Assembly: GCA_944384895.1 (NCBI GenBank)
Contig: CALWVB010000006.1
Location: forward strand, 1-36,575
Direction of reading: 5' to 3'
Length of the DNA stretch: 36,575 nucleotides
From: an uncultured Clostridia bacterium
GTDB taxonomy: Bacteria > Bacillota > Clostridia > Oscillospirales > Acutalibacteraceae
Positions 14,133 to 23,087 of the stretch are shown here, one piece after another (positions within the stretch are counted from its first letter, which is position 1; each line of letters starts with the position of its first letter). Below the pieces are notes generated by a model, which did no database searches, was not told the origin of the DNA, and was given only the letters and a program-made list of their open reading frames with translations. Both the position numbers and the translations under genes were made by a program.

Positions 14133-16565
14133 TTATTTTAATTCGCATATAGTAACACCGGTTTCTCCTTCACCATATTGGCCTAAACGGAAATTTTTTA
14201 TAGAAGGATGCTTTCTTAAATATTGAGTGACAGCATTACGCAGCACGCCTGTACCTTTACCATGGATTATAGTAATATTCTGTAATCCCTGTAATACAGC
14301 GGCATCCAAAAATGCATCCAATTCATGTAAAGCTTCATCGCTGTTTTTGCCTCTTAAATCAATAGAATGTTCCGCACGTCCAAGACGTTTTTCCATACGC
14401 AGGCTGTTTTCAGCAGTCTTGCGGATGGGTGCGGTACGTGTTTTTTTTGTATTATCCGTCGTAAAAGCAGAATAATCCTGTTTATTATTTATTAATCTAA
14501 GATTGGATATAGGCACTCTTGTTTTAATAATACCTGCTAATACCTCAACCTGTCCGGATTTATCAGGGTCGGATAAAACAGTAGCCTTTTTATCAATATC
14601 AAATATAAGTACTTCATCGCCCTTTTTAAGCGGTCTTGGTAATTTATAACCGGAATTATCTTCTTTTTGGCCAACAGGATCAGCTATATCCTCCATTTTA
14701 CCCATACGCGACCTAAGCTGTGATTTTGCCGCTGAGGCTAATTGTCCGAATTGCTCGCTGTTTTTCTGTTTTTTTATTTCTTCCAGTTCATTAAGCAATG
14801 CATTAGCCTGAGCTCTTGTACGTTCTATAATAATCCTTGCCTGGTTTTTAGCCCTCTCTATTTCCCTATCGCATTCATTTTTTATTCTTTCTGCCGCCTG
14901 TTGTGCTTGCTGTGATTTTATCTGTGCTTCTTTACGCAACCTTTCTGCCTGTTCTGTACGGCTTTCCATCTGCTGGCGGCTTTCTTCCAATTTTTGCACT
15001 ACATCTTCAAACCGTAAGCTTTCGCCTGATAATAACTCTTTTGCCCTGTCAACCACTTCATGAGATAACCCTAACCGCTCTGATATAGCAAATGCATTTG
15101 ATCTTCCCGGTACTCCTATAAGCAGCCGGTAAGTTGGACGTAAAGTTGCTACGTCAAATTCACATGAACCGTTTTCTACGCCCTGCGTCTGCAATGCGTA
15201 TGCTTTAAGTTCAGCATAATGAGTAGTTGCGGCAATTTTTGTACCTTTTGCCCTTAGATGTTCCAATATTGCCATAGCAAGAGCTGCTCCTTCTACAGGA
15301 TCAGTACCCGCTCCTAATTCATCTAATAATACAAGGCTGTTTTTATCAGCTATATCTATTATTTTTATAATATTGGTCATATGGGCAGAAAATGTAGATA
15401 ATGATTGTTCAATAGATTGTTCATCACCGATATCAGCCAATACCTCCTGAAATACCGATACTTTACTATTATCCGATACTGGAAGCATAAGTCCGCACAT
15501 AGCCATAAGGGTTAATAATCCGAGTGTTTTTAATGCTACTGTTTTACCGCCTGTATTAGGCCCTGTTATAACAAGAGTATCAAATTTATCTCCTAACATT
15601 ATATCTGTAGCAACTACTTTTTTCGGATCAATAAGCGGATGGCGCGCTTTTTTTAAATCTATCACACCATCACCTGATATAATAGGCGTTGTAGCTTTCA
15701 TATCATAAGCAAGGCGTGCTTTTGCAAATATCAGCCCTAATTCCAGCATGATATCATACCCGCGTTTTATTGTATCAGCAAATGAAGCCACTTCAGCTGA
15801 TAAAGCAAATAATATTCTTTCAATTTCAGCCGCTTCTTTTGATTTTAATATTTTTATTTGGTTATTAGCTTCTACAACACCCATAGGTTCAATAAATACT
15901 GTAGCGCCACTGGCTGAAGTATCATGCACAAGGCCCGGCACTTCATTGCGATGTTCAGCTTTTACCGGTACAACAAATCTATCCGACCGTATAGTGACTA
16001 TAGCCTCCTGTAAATACTTTTGATAAGAAGGCGAACGTACCATTTTATCAAGCTGTTCTCTTACCCTACTTGATGCCGCTCTCATTTTACGGCGTATATC
16101 TGCAAGGTCACCAGATGCGCTGTCTGACATTTCATCTTCTGATATAATAGATGTTGTTATTGTATTTTCTAAATATTTATTAGGTATTAAAAATGAAAAA
16201 CGTTCGTCAAGACAAGTATTAACTCCTTCGCAATTACTTCTCCATGAATTAAGCGAACGAATACATCTTAATACCCCTGCGATTTCTAATAATTCGCGCA
16301 TATTCAGCGCACCGTCCGCCTGAGCCCGTGCAAGCTGTCCTTTTATACTATGCATTCCGGCAAAAGAAGGCGTACCAAACCGGCCGATAAGCATATGAGC
16401 ATCAGTAGTTTCCTGCATAAGTTTTTGTGCCATAATAAGAGAATGTTCCGGTTCAATTTCCAAAGCTAACTCAGCGCATTCCTCACATGGACAATGCTGG
16501 GCTATTAATTTTAATATTTTATCAAGTTCAAGGCTTTTATAATGCCTATTTAAATTGCTTTCCAT
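14133..16565 (-). CDS. mutS2: MutS2 ATPase/endonuclease
   Basis: 810 aa, full length for the family. MutS2 acts on branched DNA and, in Bacillus, on collided ribosomes (name RqcU); it is not part of classical mismatch repair. The N-terminal core and clamp (1-300) lead to Walker A GPNTGGKT at 335-342, Walker B LVLLDELGAGTDP (around 415) and the switch region TTHYAELKAYA. A long Glu/Arg/Gln-rich coiled coil (about 515-620) follows, then a KOW-like segment, and a C-terminal Smr nuclease domain (about 735-810) with DLRGKNSDEAL and IIHGKGTGVLR. The mismatch-recognition domain of MutS is absent, as expected. CGAGGTAAAA lies before ATG 16565. It is a single-gene unit with its own terminator, facing away from prmA. 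Confidence 0.96.
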   Translation of the reverse strand: MESNLNRHYKSLELDKILKLIAQHCPCEECAELALEIEPEHSLIMAQKLMQETTDAHMLIGRFGTPSFAGMHSIKGQLARAQADGALNMRELLEIAGVLRCIRSLNSWRSNCEGVNTCLDERFSFLIPNKYLENTITTSIISEDEMSDSASGDLADIRRKMRAASSRVREQLDKMVRSPSYQKYLQEAIVTIRSDRFVVPVKAEHRNEVPGLVHDTSASGATVFIEPMGVVEANNQIKILKSKEAAEIERILFALSAEVASFADTIKRGYDIMLELGLIFAKARLAYDMKATTPIISGDGVIDLKKARHPLIDPKKVVATDIMLGDKFDTLVITGPNTGGKTVALKTLGLLTLMAMCGLMLPVSDNSKVSVFQEVLADIGDEQSIEQSLSTFSAHMTNIIKIIDIADKNSLVLLDELGAGTDPVEGAALAMAILEHLRAKGTKIAATTHYAELKAYALQTQGVENGSCEFDVATLRPTYRLLIGVPGRSNAFAISERLGLSHEVVDRAKELLSGESLRFEDVVQKLEESRQQMESRTEQAERLRKEAQIKSQQAQQAAERIKNECDREIERAKNQARIIIERTRAQANALLNELEEIKKQKNSEQFGQLASAAKSQLRSRMGKMEDIADPVGQKEDNSGYKLPRPLKKGDEVLIFDIDKKATVLSDPDKSGQVEVLAGIIKTRVPISNLRLINNKQDYSAFTTDNTKKTRTAPIRKTAENSLRMEKRLGRAEHSIDLRGKNSDEALHELDAFLDAAVLQGLQNITIIHGKGTGVLRNAVTQYLRKHPSIKNFRLGQYGEGETGVTICELK

Positions 16566-16859
16566 AAAATTTTACCTCGTATATTTGTAAACCTTATAAA
16601 TATTATAGCCTTCTGTTTAGCAAAATAAGTCTCTTTATTTATTATAATACCACATATCTTTACTATTAGGCAATCGATGTAATTATTACTTTGTAATTTA
16701 TATTGACTAATGGTATAATATTGAATAATATATGCTAAATACTATATTATCCTAAATTAAACATTAGCTAAAAAACTATCATAAAAATAAAATATAGTAT
16801 GTCAGCTTTAATATTATTTATATTATATAAAATATCTCACACGGAGCTACCGTAAAAAA

Positions 16860-17026
16860 GGGGCGCCCGCGCGCAGCCATATTTCATATGGCTGCTTTAT
16901 GCAAAATAATTATGGCTATAAAGATGTTGCAACTAAGATATTGCTTGTTTCTATTCTCACACTGTCCGCTTTATTAATTATTATTTTGCTAACAGCGCAT
17001 CTAAAGATACGCTCCGCGGGCGCCCC
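16860..17026 (-). repeat. Cloverleaf repeat, copy E (reverse), inside a 375-bp long form
   Basis: Outer stem GGGGCGCCCGCG / CGCGGGCGCCCC (C-G where forward copies have T-A); hairpin GCAGCCATA / TATGGCTGC; central stem GCAAAATAATTA / TTAATTATTTTGC region; hairpin GCGCATC-TAAA-GATACGC with one C-A mismatch. The long form runs from CTATATTATCCTAAATTAAAC (16742) to GATTTAAATTATCTTGG (17116), the mirror of the long form of copy B. It lies in the divergent mutS2/prmA gap. Confidence 0.9.
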
Positions 17027-17116
17027 CTCAAACGGTACTTTTTACATTATCTTTTGTTTTATTTATTTTAGTTTTATTATTTATTTTTTTGTTTAGAGCG
17101 ATTTAAATTATCTTGG

Positions 17117-17376
17117 AAAATCTTACCTGATATCAAAATTTTCATATTAAACTTACCACATAATAAACCTATTACTAGAAGATTTGGATGAAAATATTTT
17201 TTAAACCTTTTCTCTTATAATAGAAAAACGTCTATCAAAATCATTCTGCGGGCATTTGCACCATACCGGAATGATTGCCGTCTCCCTTTTTTAACGTGAG
17301 TTTAAATAAACTAATGATTACAAACCAAAACTTTATAACTAATATTTTTACATACATTGAGCAGGGACCCATATCA
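17117..17376. other. Spacer between repeat copies E and F
   Basis: AT-rich, no gene. AATCATTC at about 17240 and GAATGATT at about 17270 can pair around a 22-nt loop, followed by CTCCCTTTTTT, a weak terminator-like hairpin on the plus strand. Nothing else was seen. Confidence 0.3.
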
Positions 17377-17528
17377 GGGGGCGCCCGCGCGCAGCCATAT
17401 TTCATATGGTTGCCAGATGCAAAACGCTCTTTTTGCGAAATTATATATGTTAGCGTTTTTATTAAAAATATAATAAAAGAAAGCGTTTTGCAAAAAGCGC
17501 ATCTTTGATGCGCTGCGCGGGCGCCCCC
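17377..17528 (-). repeat. Cloverleaf repeat, copy F (reverse), variant central stem
   Basis: Outer stem GGGGGCGCCCGCG / CGCGGGCGCCCCC; hairpin GCAGCCATA / TATGGTTGC (one G-U); hairpin GCGCATC / GATGCGC. The central stem is GCAAAACGCT / AGCGTTTTGC instead of GCAAAATAAT / ATTATTTTGC: both sides changed together, keeping the pairing. At 152 bp it is the shortest copy, and its flanks are unrelated to the long form. It is the second copy in the mutS2/prmA gap, 350 bp from copy E. Confidence 0.9.
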
Positions 17529-17814
17529 ATTTTACCAGTCTTATACCAGGTTCTTTTGATATATACAATAGATATTTTGTATTTCTATTAATAATTAAGT
17601 TATTATTATGCTTAATATGTTAAATATAAAGATACACTTTATGCTACATAGGATAATAGGATAATAATATAACATCTTAAAATAAGACAAATTATTATAT
17701 TAATTCAACTTTTAATCAGCTTTGCTTTTAAATATATAATAAAAACTTATAACTATATATGATATCCTAAAAATTAAATATAAATAATTAACTACGAAAG
17801 GTATGAAATATAAA

Positions 17815-18744
17815 ATGGATAATAAAAACTGGACAGAAATAAAAGTTACCGTACCTGTTGAATATATTGATATTGCGGGAGATATTGCTAATATGACCGT
17901 ACCATACGGTATATATATAGAAGATTATTCCGATTTAGAAGAAGGCGCTATGGAAATTGCTCATATTGACCTTATTGATGAGCAATTACTTAATAAAGAC
18001 CGTACTAAAGCATGGATACATATTTATATAAGCCCTGAAGAAAACCCTATGGAAGCTGTATCATTTTTAAAAGAACGGTTTATGTCGGAAAGTATACCTT
18101 ATGAAATTGATATTGATTCTGTTAATATGGAAGATTGGGCAAATAACTGGAAAAAATATTTTAAACCCTTGCCTATAGGCGAGAAATTATTAATCCAACC
18201 AACCTGGCTTGATGATGAAAAAACTGATAGGCTTATGCTGCATATTGATCCAGGTTTAGCTTTTGGTACAGGCGGGCATAATACCACAAAATTATGCCTT
18301 GAACAATTGGAAAAGGTTATTAAACCAGGTATGAATATATTAGATGTTGGCTGCGGAAGCGGTATCCTTTCCATAGCTTCACTTTTATTAGGCGCTAAAT
18401 CTGCTACAGGTGTGGATATCGATGCGTTAGCTGTTAAAACTGCTATTGAAAATGGTAAAATAAACAATCTTTTATACCCTGAGTATAATATAATACAGGG
18501 TGATCTTACTGATAAAATTACCGGACAATATGATATTATTGTTGCTAATATAGTAGCTGATATAATTATAAGATTATGCAAAGATATAAAACAATATATG
18601 CATGCTGATTCATTATTTATTGTCTCCGGAATTGTAGATATTCGTGAAGACGATGTTACTGCAGCATTTTCTGAAAACGGATTTGATATGGTTTCACGTA
18701 ATGAAGAAGGCGGATGGGTATGTTTTACTCTCAAGATAAAATAA
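17815..18744 (+). CDS. prmA: Ribosomal protein L11 methyltransferase
   Basis: 309 aa from ATG 17815. Uses S-adenosylmethionine to methylate lysines and the N-terminus of ribosomal protein L11. The N-terminal substrate domain (1-115) ends with the PrmA mark WANNWKKYFKPLPIG (about 109-122); the Rossmann domain has DPGLAFGTGGHNTT (145-158), LDVGCGSGILSI (176-187) and, later, IIVANIVADII with the NIV.DI motif. GAAAGG at 17796-17801 is only 1 nt from an ATG at 17803 and 13 nt from the ATG at 17815; the first is too close, so I prefer the second, but the choice is not certain. It is a single-gene unit with its own terminator. Confidence 0.93.
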   Translation: MDNKNWTEIKVTVPVEYIDIAGDIANMTVPYGIYIEDYSDLEEGAMEIAHIDLIDEQLLNKDRTKAWIHIYISPEENPMEAVSFLKERFMSESIPYEIDIDSVNMEDWANNWKKYFKPLPIGEKLLIQPTWLDDEKTDRLMLHIDPGLAFGTGGHNTTKLCLEQLEKVIKPGMNILDVGCGSGILSIASLLLGAKSATGVDIDALAVKTAIENGKINNLLYPEYNIIQGDLTDKITGQYDIIVANIVADIIIRLCKDIKQYMHADSLFIVSGIVDIREDDVTAAFSENGFDMVSRNEEGGWVCFTLKIK

Positions 18745-18786
18745 TTTGTCTATATTTTAGATTAAGTTTAATAGAATAAATAAAAA

Positions 18787-18834
18787 ACAAAATAGCGCTG
18801 CAGGATTAAATAATACCTGTAACGCTATTTTGTT
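18787..18834 (+). terminator. Terminator of prmA
   Basis: Stem ACAAAATAGCG (18787-18797) pairs with CGCTATTTTGT (18823-18833), extended inward by GCAGG / CCTGT-like pairs, with T-rich sequence after it. It works on paper in both directions. Confidence 0.85.
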
Positions 18835-19229
18835 TATATTGTGTGGTGTAAGGAGTTGTCTAGATAATATAACGCCGCTAAAATATAGGGAATACACAAT
18901 GATACTATTTATATAATAGTATTTAAATTTATTTTTGTATATCAGTAATTTTATATTAGTACTTACCTTTTATGTATGCGATGTCTGCAACAATATTTTT
19001 AACATGGATTAATAGTAATTCCTATTCAATCAATTCCCTGCAATTTTAACGCATTTCTCATTCGCCGCTGTTTTACTGCAAAGCCTTTGCTACCCATTAG
19101 CGATTATATAGAGTGAAAAAATATTTTCATAAAAACCTACTTCATTTTATCAATTCTAAGCAATAGTGTCAATACTTTTCATGGTCTTACATCCCGTTTT
19201 GCTCCACGGCGGCATAGTGCCGCTCCAAA
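18835..19229. other. Gene-free stretch before the 19230 repeats
   Basis: No coding frame or RNA could be supported. Base composition rises in GC toward 19190-19240, where GCGGCATAGTGCCGC forms a short hairpin. The stretch may belong to the same unknown element as the repeats that follow. Confidence 0.3.
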
Positions 19230-19656
19230 GCCGCGGGGGGATTATTGTTAAAATAATATTCTAGTTCCACGCATACAAAACCTAAGTATATTCTGTTCCT
19301 ACCGGGAACCTGGACTATTTTTTATCCTAACTATACACCTCGTTTTGCAGTAGGCCTTGTCCATCCGAACTAATATCCTCGCCTGGCTGCACATCTCGTT
19401 TTAATGTACTTTCCGCGTGGTTATTGTGGTATTATCACACAACCACTTATCCGCGACTTTGTCATGGCGCTTCGCCGGTTGCCGCGGGGGGATTATTGTT
19501 AAAATAATATTCTAGTTCCACGCATACAAAACCTAAGTATATTCTGTTCCTACCGGGAACCTGGACTATTATTTTGCCTGGCTGCACACCTCGTTTTAAT
19601 GTGCTTTCCGCGTGGCTATTGTGATATTATTACACAACCGCTCATCCGCGACTTTG
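19230..19656. repeat. Imperfect tandem duplication of about 200-250 bp (unknown element)
   Basis: Two blocks are each present twice in the same order. Block 1 (90 bp) at 19230-19319 and 19481-19570 appears identical by eye. Block 2 (81 bp) at 19381-19461 and 19576-19656 is about 90 percent identical. A 61-bp segment separates the blocks in the first unit but only 5 bp in the second. Block 2 contains a hairpin, TTGTGG.TATTA.TCACACAA or its variant TTGTGATATTATTACACAA. The segment between blocks also holds ACACCTCGTTTT, which recurs in block 2. It has higher GC than its surroundings. It lies directly downstream of the isomerase/acyl-CoA-synthetase gene. No coding potential was recognised. Confidence 0.75.
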
Positions 19657-19658
19657 GT

Positions 19659-19673
19659 GCGCGGCTTCCGCGC
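19659..19673 (-). terminator. Short GC hairpin touching the stop codon of the 19673 gene
   Basis: GCGCGG-CTT-CCGCGC, a perfect 6-bp stem whose edge shares a base with the TAG stop. There is no T-run, so function as an intrinsic terminator is doubtful. Confidence 0.3.
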
Positions 19674-22204
19674 TAGGCGGTTTCGATATCACGGGCTGCC
19701 TGGAGATTTAATTTTTTAACAGCTTCTTCACGCATTTTATATTTAAGAATTTTACCAGCAGCATTCATAGGGAAGGCATCGACAAAATCGACATAACGTG
19801 GGGTTTTATGCTTTGCCATATGAGACATAACAAAATCCTTTAATTCCTGTTCTGTCATTTGTTCGCCGTCTTTAAGTATAACACATGCCATAATCTCTTC
19901 GCCATATTGTTTATCTGGTACGCCGATAACCTGTACATCTGATACTTTTGGATTTGTATATATAAAATCTTCAATTTCTTTTGGATATATATTTTCACCG
20001 CCGCGTATTATCATATCTTTAATACGTCCAGTAATTTTATAATTTCCATTTTCATCTTTACGTGCAAGATCGCCTGTATGCAGCCAGCCATCTTCATCAA
20101 TAGCTGCTTTTGTAGCTTCCGGCATTTTATAATATCCTTTCATGATATTATAACCTCTTGCAACAAATTCTCCGTCCACATTAACAGGTAATTCTTCATT
20201 TGTTTCCGGATCAACTATTTTACATTCAACACCAAACATAGCTCCGCCAACTGTATTAACTCTGTCTTCCAAAGAATCGGTAGTTTTACTCATGGTACAT
20301 CCAGGGGAAGCTTCGGTCTGGCCGTATGTTATACAAATTTCAGTCATATGCATTTTGTCGATAACATCGCGCATTACTTTTACAGGACATGGGCTTCCTG
20401 CCATAATACCTGTACGCATATAACTAAAATCAGTTTTATCAAAATCCTCATGATTAAGCATTGCTATGAACATGGTAGGTACGCCATGGAATGCTGTAAT
20501 TTTTTCTTTATTAATACATGCAAGGCCTTTTTTCGGTGAAAATGCCGGAATAGGCGACATGGTTGTGCCATGCGTCATAGCAGCTGTCATAGCAAGGACC
20601 ATACCAAAACAATGGAACATAGGTACTTGTATCATAAGTCTGTCTGCTGTGGATAAATCCATACAGTCACCAATAGCTTTACCATTATTTACTACATTAT
20701 AATGAGTAAGCATAACACCTTTTGGGAATCCTGTTGTACCAGAAGTGTACTGCATATTACATACGTCATGTTTATTTATTGAAGCTGCACGGCGGTATAC
20801 TTCTTCAACCGGTACTTTATCTGCTAAATCTATAGCTTCATCCCAGGTATAACAGCCCTTTTGTTTAGAATCAACCGTTATAATATTGCGTAAAAACGGT
20901 AATCTCTTAAGATGCAATGGTTTGCCTTTTGGAGCTGTTTCAAGTTCAGGGCATAATTCTTTCATAATTGAGACATAATCGGAATCTTTATATCCGTCTA
21001 TCATAACAAGCGTATGTGTATCCGATTGCCTTAAAAGATATTCAGCTTCATGTATTTTATAAGCTGTATTTACTGTTACTAATACAGCGCCGATTTTTGT
21101 AGTAGCCCAAAATGTGATATACCATTGCGGTACATTTGTTGCCCATATAGCAACATGATCGCCTGGTTTTACACCCATAGCAATAAGTGATCTTGCAAAT
21201 GTATCTACATCATCTCTGAATTCAGAATATGTACGGGTATAATCAAGCGTAGTATATCTAAAAGCATATTGTTCCGGGAATTCTTCTACCATACGGTCAA
21301 GTACCTGCGGGAAGGTATAATCAATAAGCGTTTCTTTAGGCCATACATATTTGCCTGTACCGGCGTTATTATCATATAACCCCTGGTTTTTTATAGGCTT
21401 ATCCATATATTGGCTCATAAAATGGGCATAATGTGGGAATACAATTCCCGGATCGCTTAAATCTGGAGCATAACGTTTTAACCATTCAAGCGATACATAT
21501 CCTTCATAATTTATTGATTTAAATGCACGGATGATAGCGTCCATAGGAAGATCGCCTTCACCCATCATTTTATATATAACTTTGCCGTTTTTCATTATAG
21601 AATCTTTAATATGGGCATATTTTATATAAGCGCCGAGATTTTGTACAGTCTGTTCAGGGGATTCGCCTGCAAAACGGTACGGATGATGTATATCCCATAA
21701 CGCGCCGATATTATCGCTTTCAATTTGATTTAATACGTCGCGAAGACGGGCTGTATCTGTATAAACGCCGTTTGTTTCTACAAGCAATGTTACATTTTTT
21801 TCTTCTGCATATGGAATAAGACGTTTTAATGCTTTAATAACAACATTATCATCCACTTCGCCTTGAGGTTCAGCTGTTAAATCGGCAAGTATACGGATAT
21901 AAGGTGTGCCTAATTTATTTGCTAAATCTATATATTGAATAATTTCATTATGAGTTTCATCCGCTTTATCAGCAAATTTTAAAGCACAGCCGGTAGATAA
22001 ACATGGTATTTCTATCCTGCCTTTTTTAAGCTGTTCTATAGTTGCAGGAAGATTTTCTTTTAAAAACGGTTTAGCTTTTACAGCAAATATATCATCGCCA
22101 AGGCCTCTTATTTCTATACCGTCAAAACCAAAATCTTTAGCCATTGAAAATATATCCGCCCAGTCAAAATCCGGACATCCCAATGTTGAAAAGGATAATT
22201 TCAT
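19673..22204 (-). CDS. Fusion of sugar-phosphate isomerase/epimerase-like TIM barrel and AMP-forming acyl-CoA synthetase
   Basis: 843 aa in one frame. Residues 1-270 are an AP_endonuc_2/xylose-isomerase-like TIM barrel with all four expected metal ligands: E143 (LVETN), D171 in LWDIHH, H198 (YAHIKD) and E240 (SLEW). A linker near 275-295 leads to an AMP-binding ligase: YTSGTTGFPKG at 486-496, the YGQTEASPG motif, WLHTGDLARKD, the hinge GRIKDMIIRGGENIYPKEIE and the C-terminal catalytic Lys in AAGKILKYKMRE. The ligase half resembles medium- or short-chain acid:CoA ligases (ACSF2/YngI-like) and should make an acyl-CoA through an acyl-adenylate. Substrates of both halves are unknown. GGAGG lies 8 nt before ATG 22204. 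Expression is governed by a T-box just upstream with a leucine specifier, which ties the enzyme to leucine supply. It is the only gene behind that leader. Confidence 0.88.
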   Translation of the reverse strand: MKLSFSTLGCPDFDWADIFSMAKDFGFDGIEIRGLGDDIFAVKAKPFLKENLPATIEQLKKGRIEIPCLSTGCALKFADKADETHNEIIQYIDLANKLGTPYIRILADLTAEPQGEVDDNVVIKALKRLIPYAEEKNVTLLVETNGVYTDTARLRDVLNQIESDNIGALWDIHHPYRFAGESPEQTVQNLGAYIKYAHIKDSIMKNGKVIYKMMGEGDLPMDAIIRAFKSINYEGYVSLEWLKRYAPDLSDPGIVFPHYAHFMSQYMDKPIKNQGLYDNNAGTGKYVWPKETLIDYTFPQVLDRMVEEFPEQYAFRYTTLDYTRTYSEFRDDVDTFARSLIAMGVKPGDHVAIWATNVPQWYITFWATTKIGAVLVTVNTAYKIHEAEYLLRQSDTHTLVMIDGYKDSDYVSIMKELCPELETAPKGKPLHLKRLPFLRNIITVDSKQKGCYTWDEAIDLADKVPVEEVYRRAASINKHDVCNMQYTSGTTGFPKGVMLTHYNVVNNGKAIGDCMDLSTADRLMIQVPMFHCFGMVLAMTAAMTHGTTMSPIPAFSPKKGLACINKEKITAFHGVPTMFIAMLNHEDFDKTDFSYMRTGIMAGSPCPVKVMRDVIDKMHMTEICITYGQTEASPGCTMSKTTDSLEDRVNTVGGAMFGVECKIVDPETNEELPVNVDGEFVARGYNIMKGYYKMPEATKAAIDEDGWLHTGDLARKDENGNYKITGRIKDMIIRGGENIYPKEIEDFIYTNPKVSDVQVIGVPDKQYGEEIMACVILKDGEQMTEQELKDFVMSHMAKHKTPRYVDFVDAFPMNAAGKILKYKMREEAVKKLNLQAARDIETA

Positions 22205-22232
22205 ATAAAAATTCCTCCATAAAAATTTATTA

Positions 22233-22622
22233 TTTTAGTATAATAAAAAAACGCTAACCATCTCATAAGCATTAAACCAATGCAAGAGACGAAAGCGTTA
22301 AAAGCATTCCGCGGTACCACTCTTTTTGATATTTACAAAAAATATCCGCTCAAATTACAGCGTCAAAAAATATTAACACTGTTCCCTGATAACGGCGGGA
22401 ATGCCCGTCCAGGCTTATTAAGCAATTTTTATTGATATTCATTTTAACAATAAATACTATACAAGCTTACATTTATAATTAAAAATAATATATCAATTAA
22501 ATGCCGTTAGGCCGGATGCTCCGGGGTGAGTTCCAAAATGCTTCCTGTTCTGCCTTACACCAACCGGCAGATCTCTTAAAACAAGGTTTATGCGATTGTT
22601 TATCCCCATCACAGCATTTTTA
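22233..22622 (-). promoter_or_regulatory. T-box riboswitch, leucine specifier (CUC)
   Basis: The transcript reads right to left. Stem I starts with GATGGGG (22610-22604) and closes with CCCCGGAGCATC (to 22515). It holds the AGAGA motif (AAGAGATC), the distal-loop GGTGTAA and, on the 3' side, the specifier loop GGAACTCACC. In the usual register (GAA-NNN-ACC) the codon is CTC at 22530-22528, leucine. A middle region with GGGCATTCCCGCC follows. The T-box GAGTGGTACCGCGG spans about 22307-22324; its TGGT bulge fits an ACCA tRNA end. The terminator stem AACGCT.../...AGCGTT (22300-22245) ends in seven Ts. When tRNA-Leu is uncharged, the antiterminator should form and the downstream gene be read. A plausible promoter is TTGTGA-18-TATATT (22653-22624). 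Confidence 0.93.
22245..22300 (-). terminator. Regulated terminator of the T-box leader
   Basis: AACGCT (minus strand, 22299-22294) pairs with AGCGTT (22255-22250), with inner pairs GTCTC / GAGAT and GCATT / AATGC, and a T7 tract. It overlaps nothing coding and lies 41 bp from the start codon. Confidence 0.85.
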
Positions 22623-22807
22623 TAATATACAAATTAGATTTATGATATCACAACTTTTTATCATTGTAAAGACTTTAATATACAATTTGTGATAATATTT
22701 ATAAATATATTTTTATATAAACAAATGTAATTTAAATAACACAGAACAAAAAATATTTAAAAACAAAGTATAAATAATATATAAGAGCAAAAAGCATCGC
22801 ATAAAAA

Positions 22808-22980
22808 GGGGACGCCTGCGCAGCGCATCTAAAAGATGCGCTTTACGCAAAATAATTTCTTAAATATTCAGGCTGAGTTAAAAAGAGAAACAAATATTTC
22901 CTTAAACGCACATCATCTTTATTTAGCAAATTATTTTGCATTTGGCAACCATATTTCATATGGTTGCACGCAGGCGCCCC
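22808..22980 (+). repeat. Cloverleaf repeat, copy G, inside a long form of about 340 bp
   Basis: Outer stem GGGGACGCCTGCG / CGCAGGCGCCCC (one extra A); hairpin GCGCATCT / AGATGCGC; central stem GCAAAATAATTT / AAATTATTTTGC; hairpin GCAACCATA / TATGGTTGC. Long-form ends are at about 22721 (ATGTAATTTAAATAACACA) and 23060 (TGATTTAGAGTAATATA). It sits upstream of the T-box promoter and downstream of the PLP lyase gene. Confidence 0.9.
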
Positions 22981-23087
22981 CTTTTTACGGTAACGTAACC
23001 AGAGATGTTTATATTACATATTTTTATTTGTATATCATTGTTTGATTTAGAGTAATATACTTTTGCAAAAATTTCAATCCCAGCTCA

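Noticed and set aside
17275..17568. Overlapping open frames on both strands across repeat copy F
   Set aside because: Both read the palindrome and mirror each other; no ribosome site or family match.
22836..23045. Plus-strand open frame across repeat copy G
   Set aside because: Explained by the repeat; shares text with the frame across copy B.
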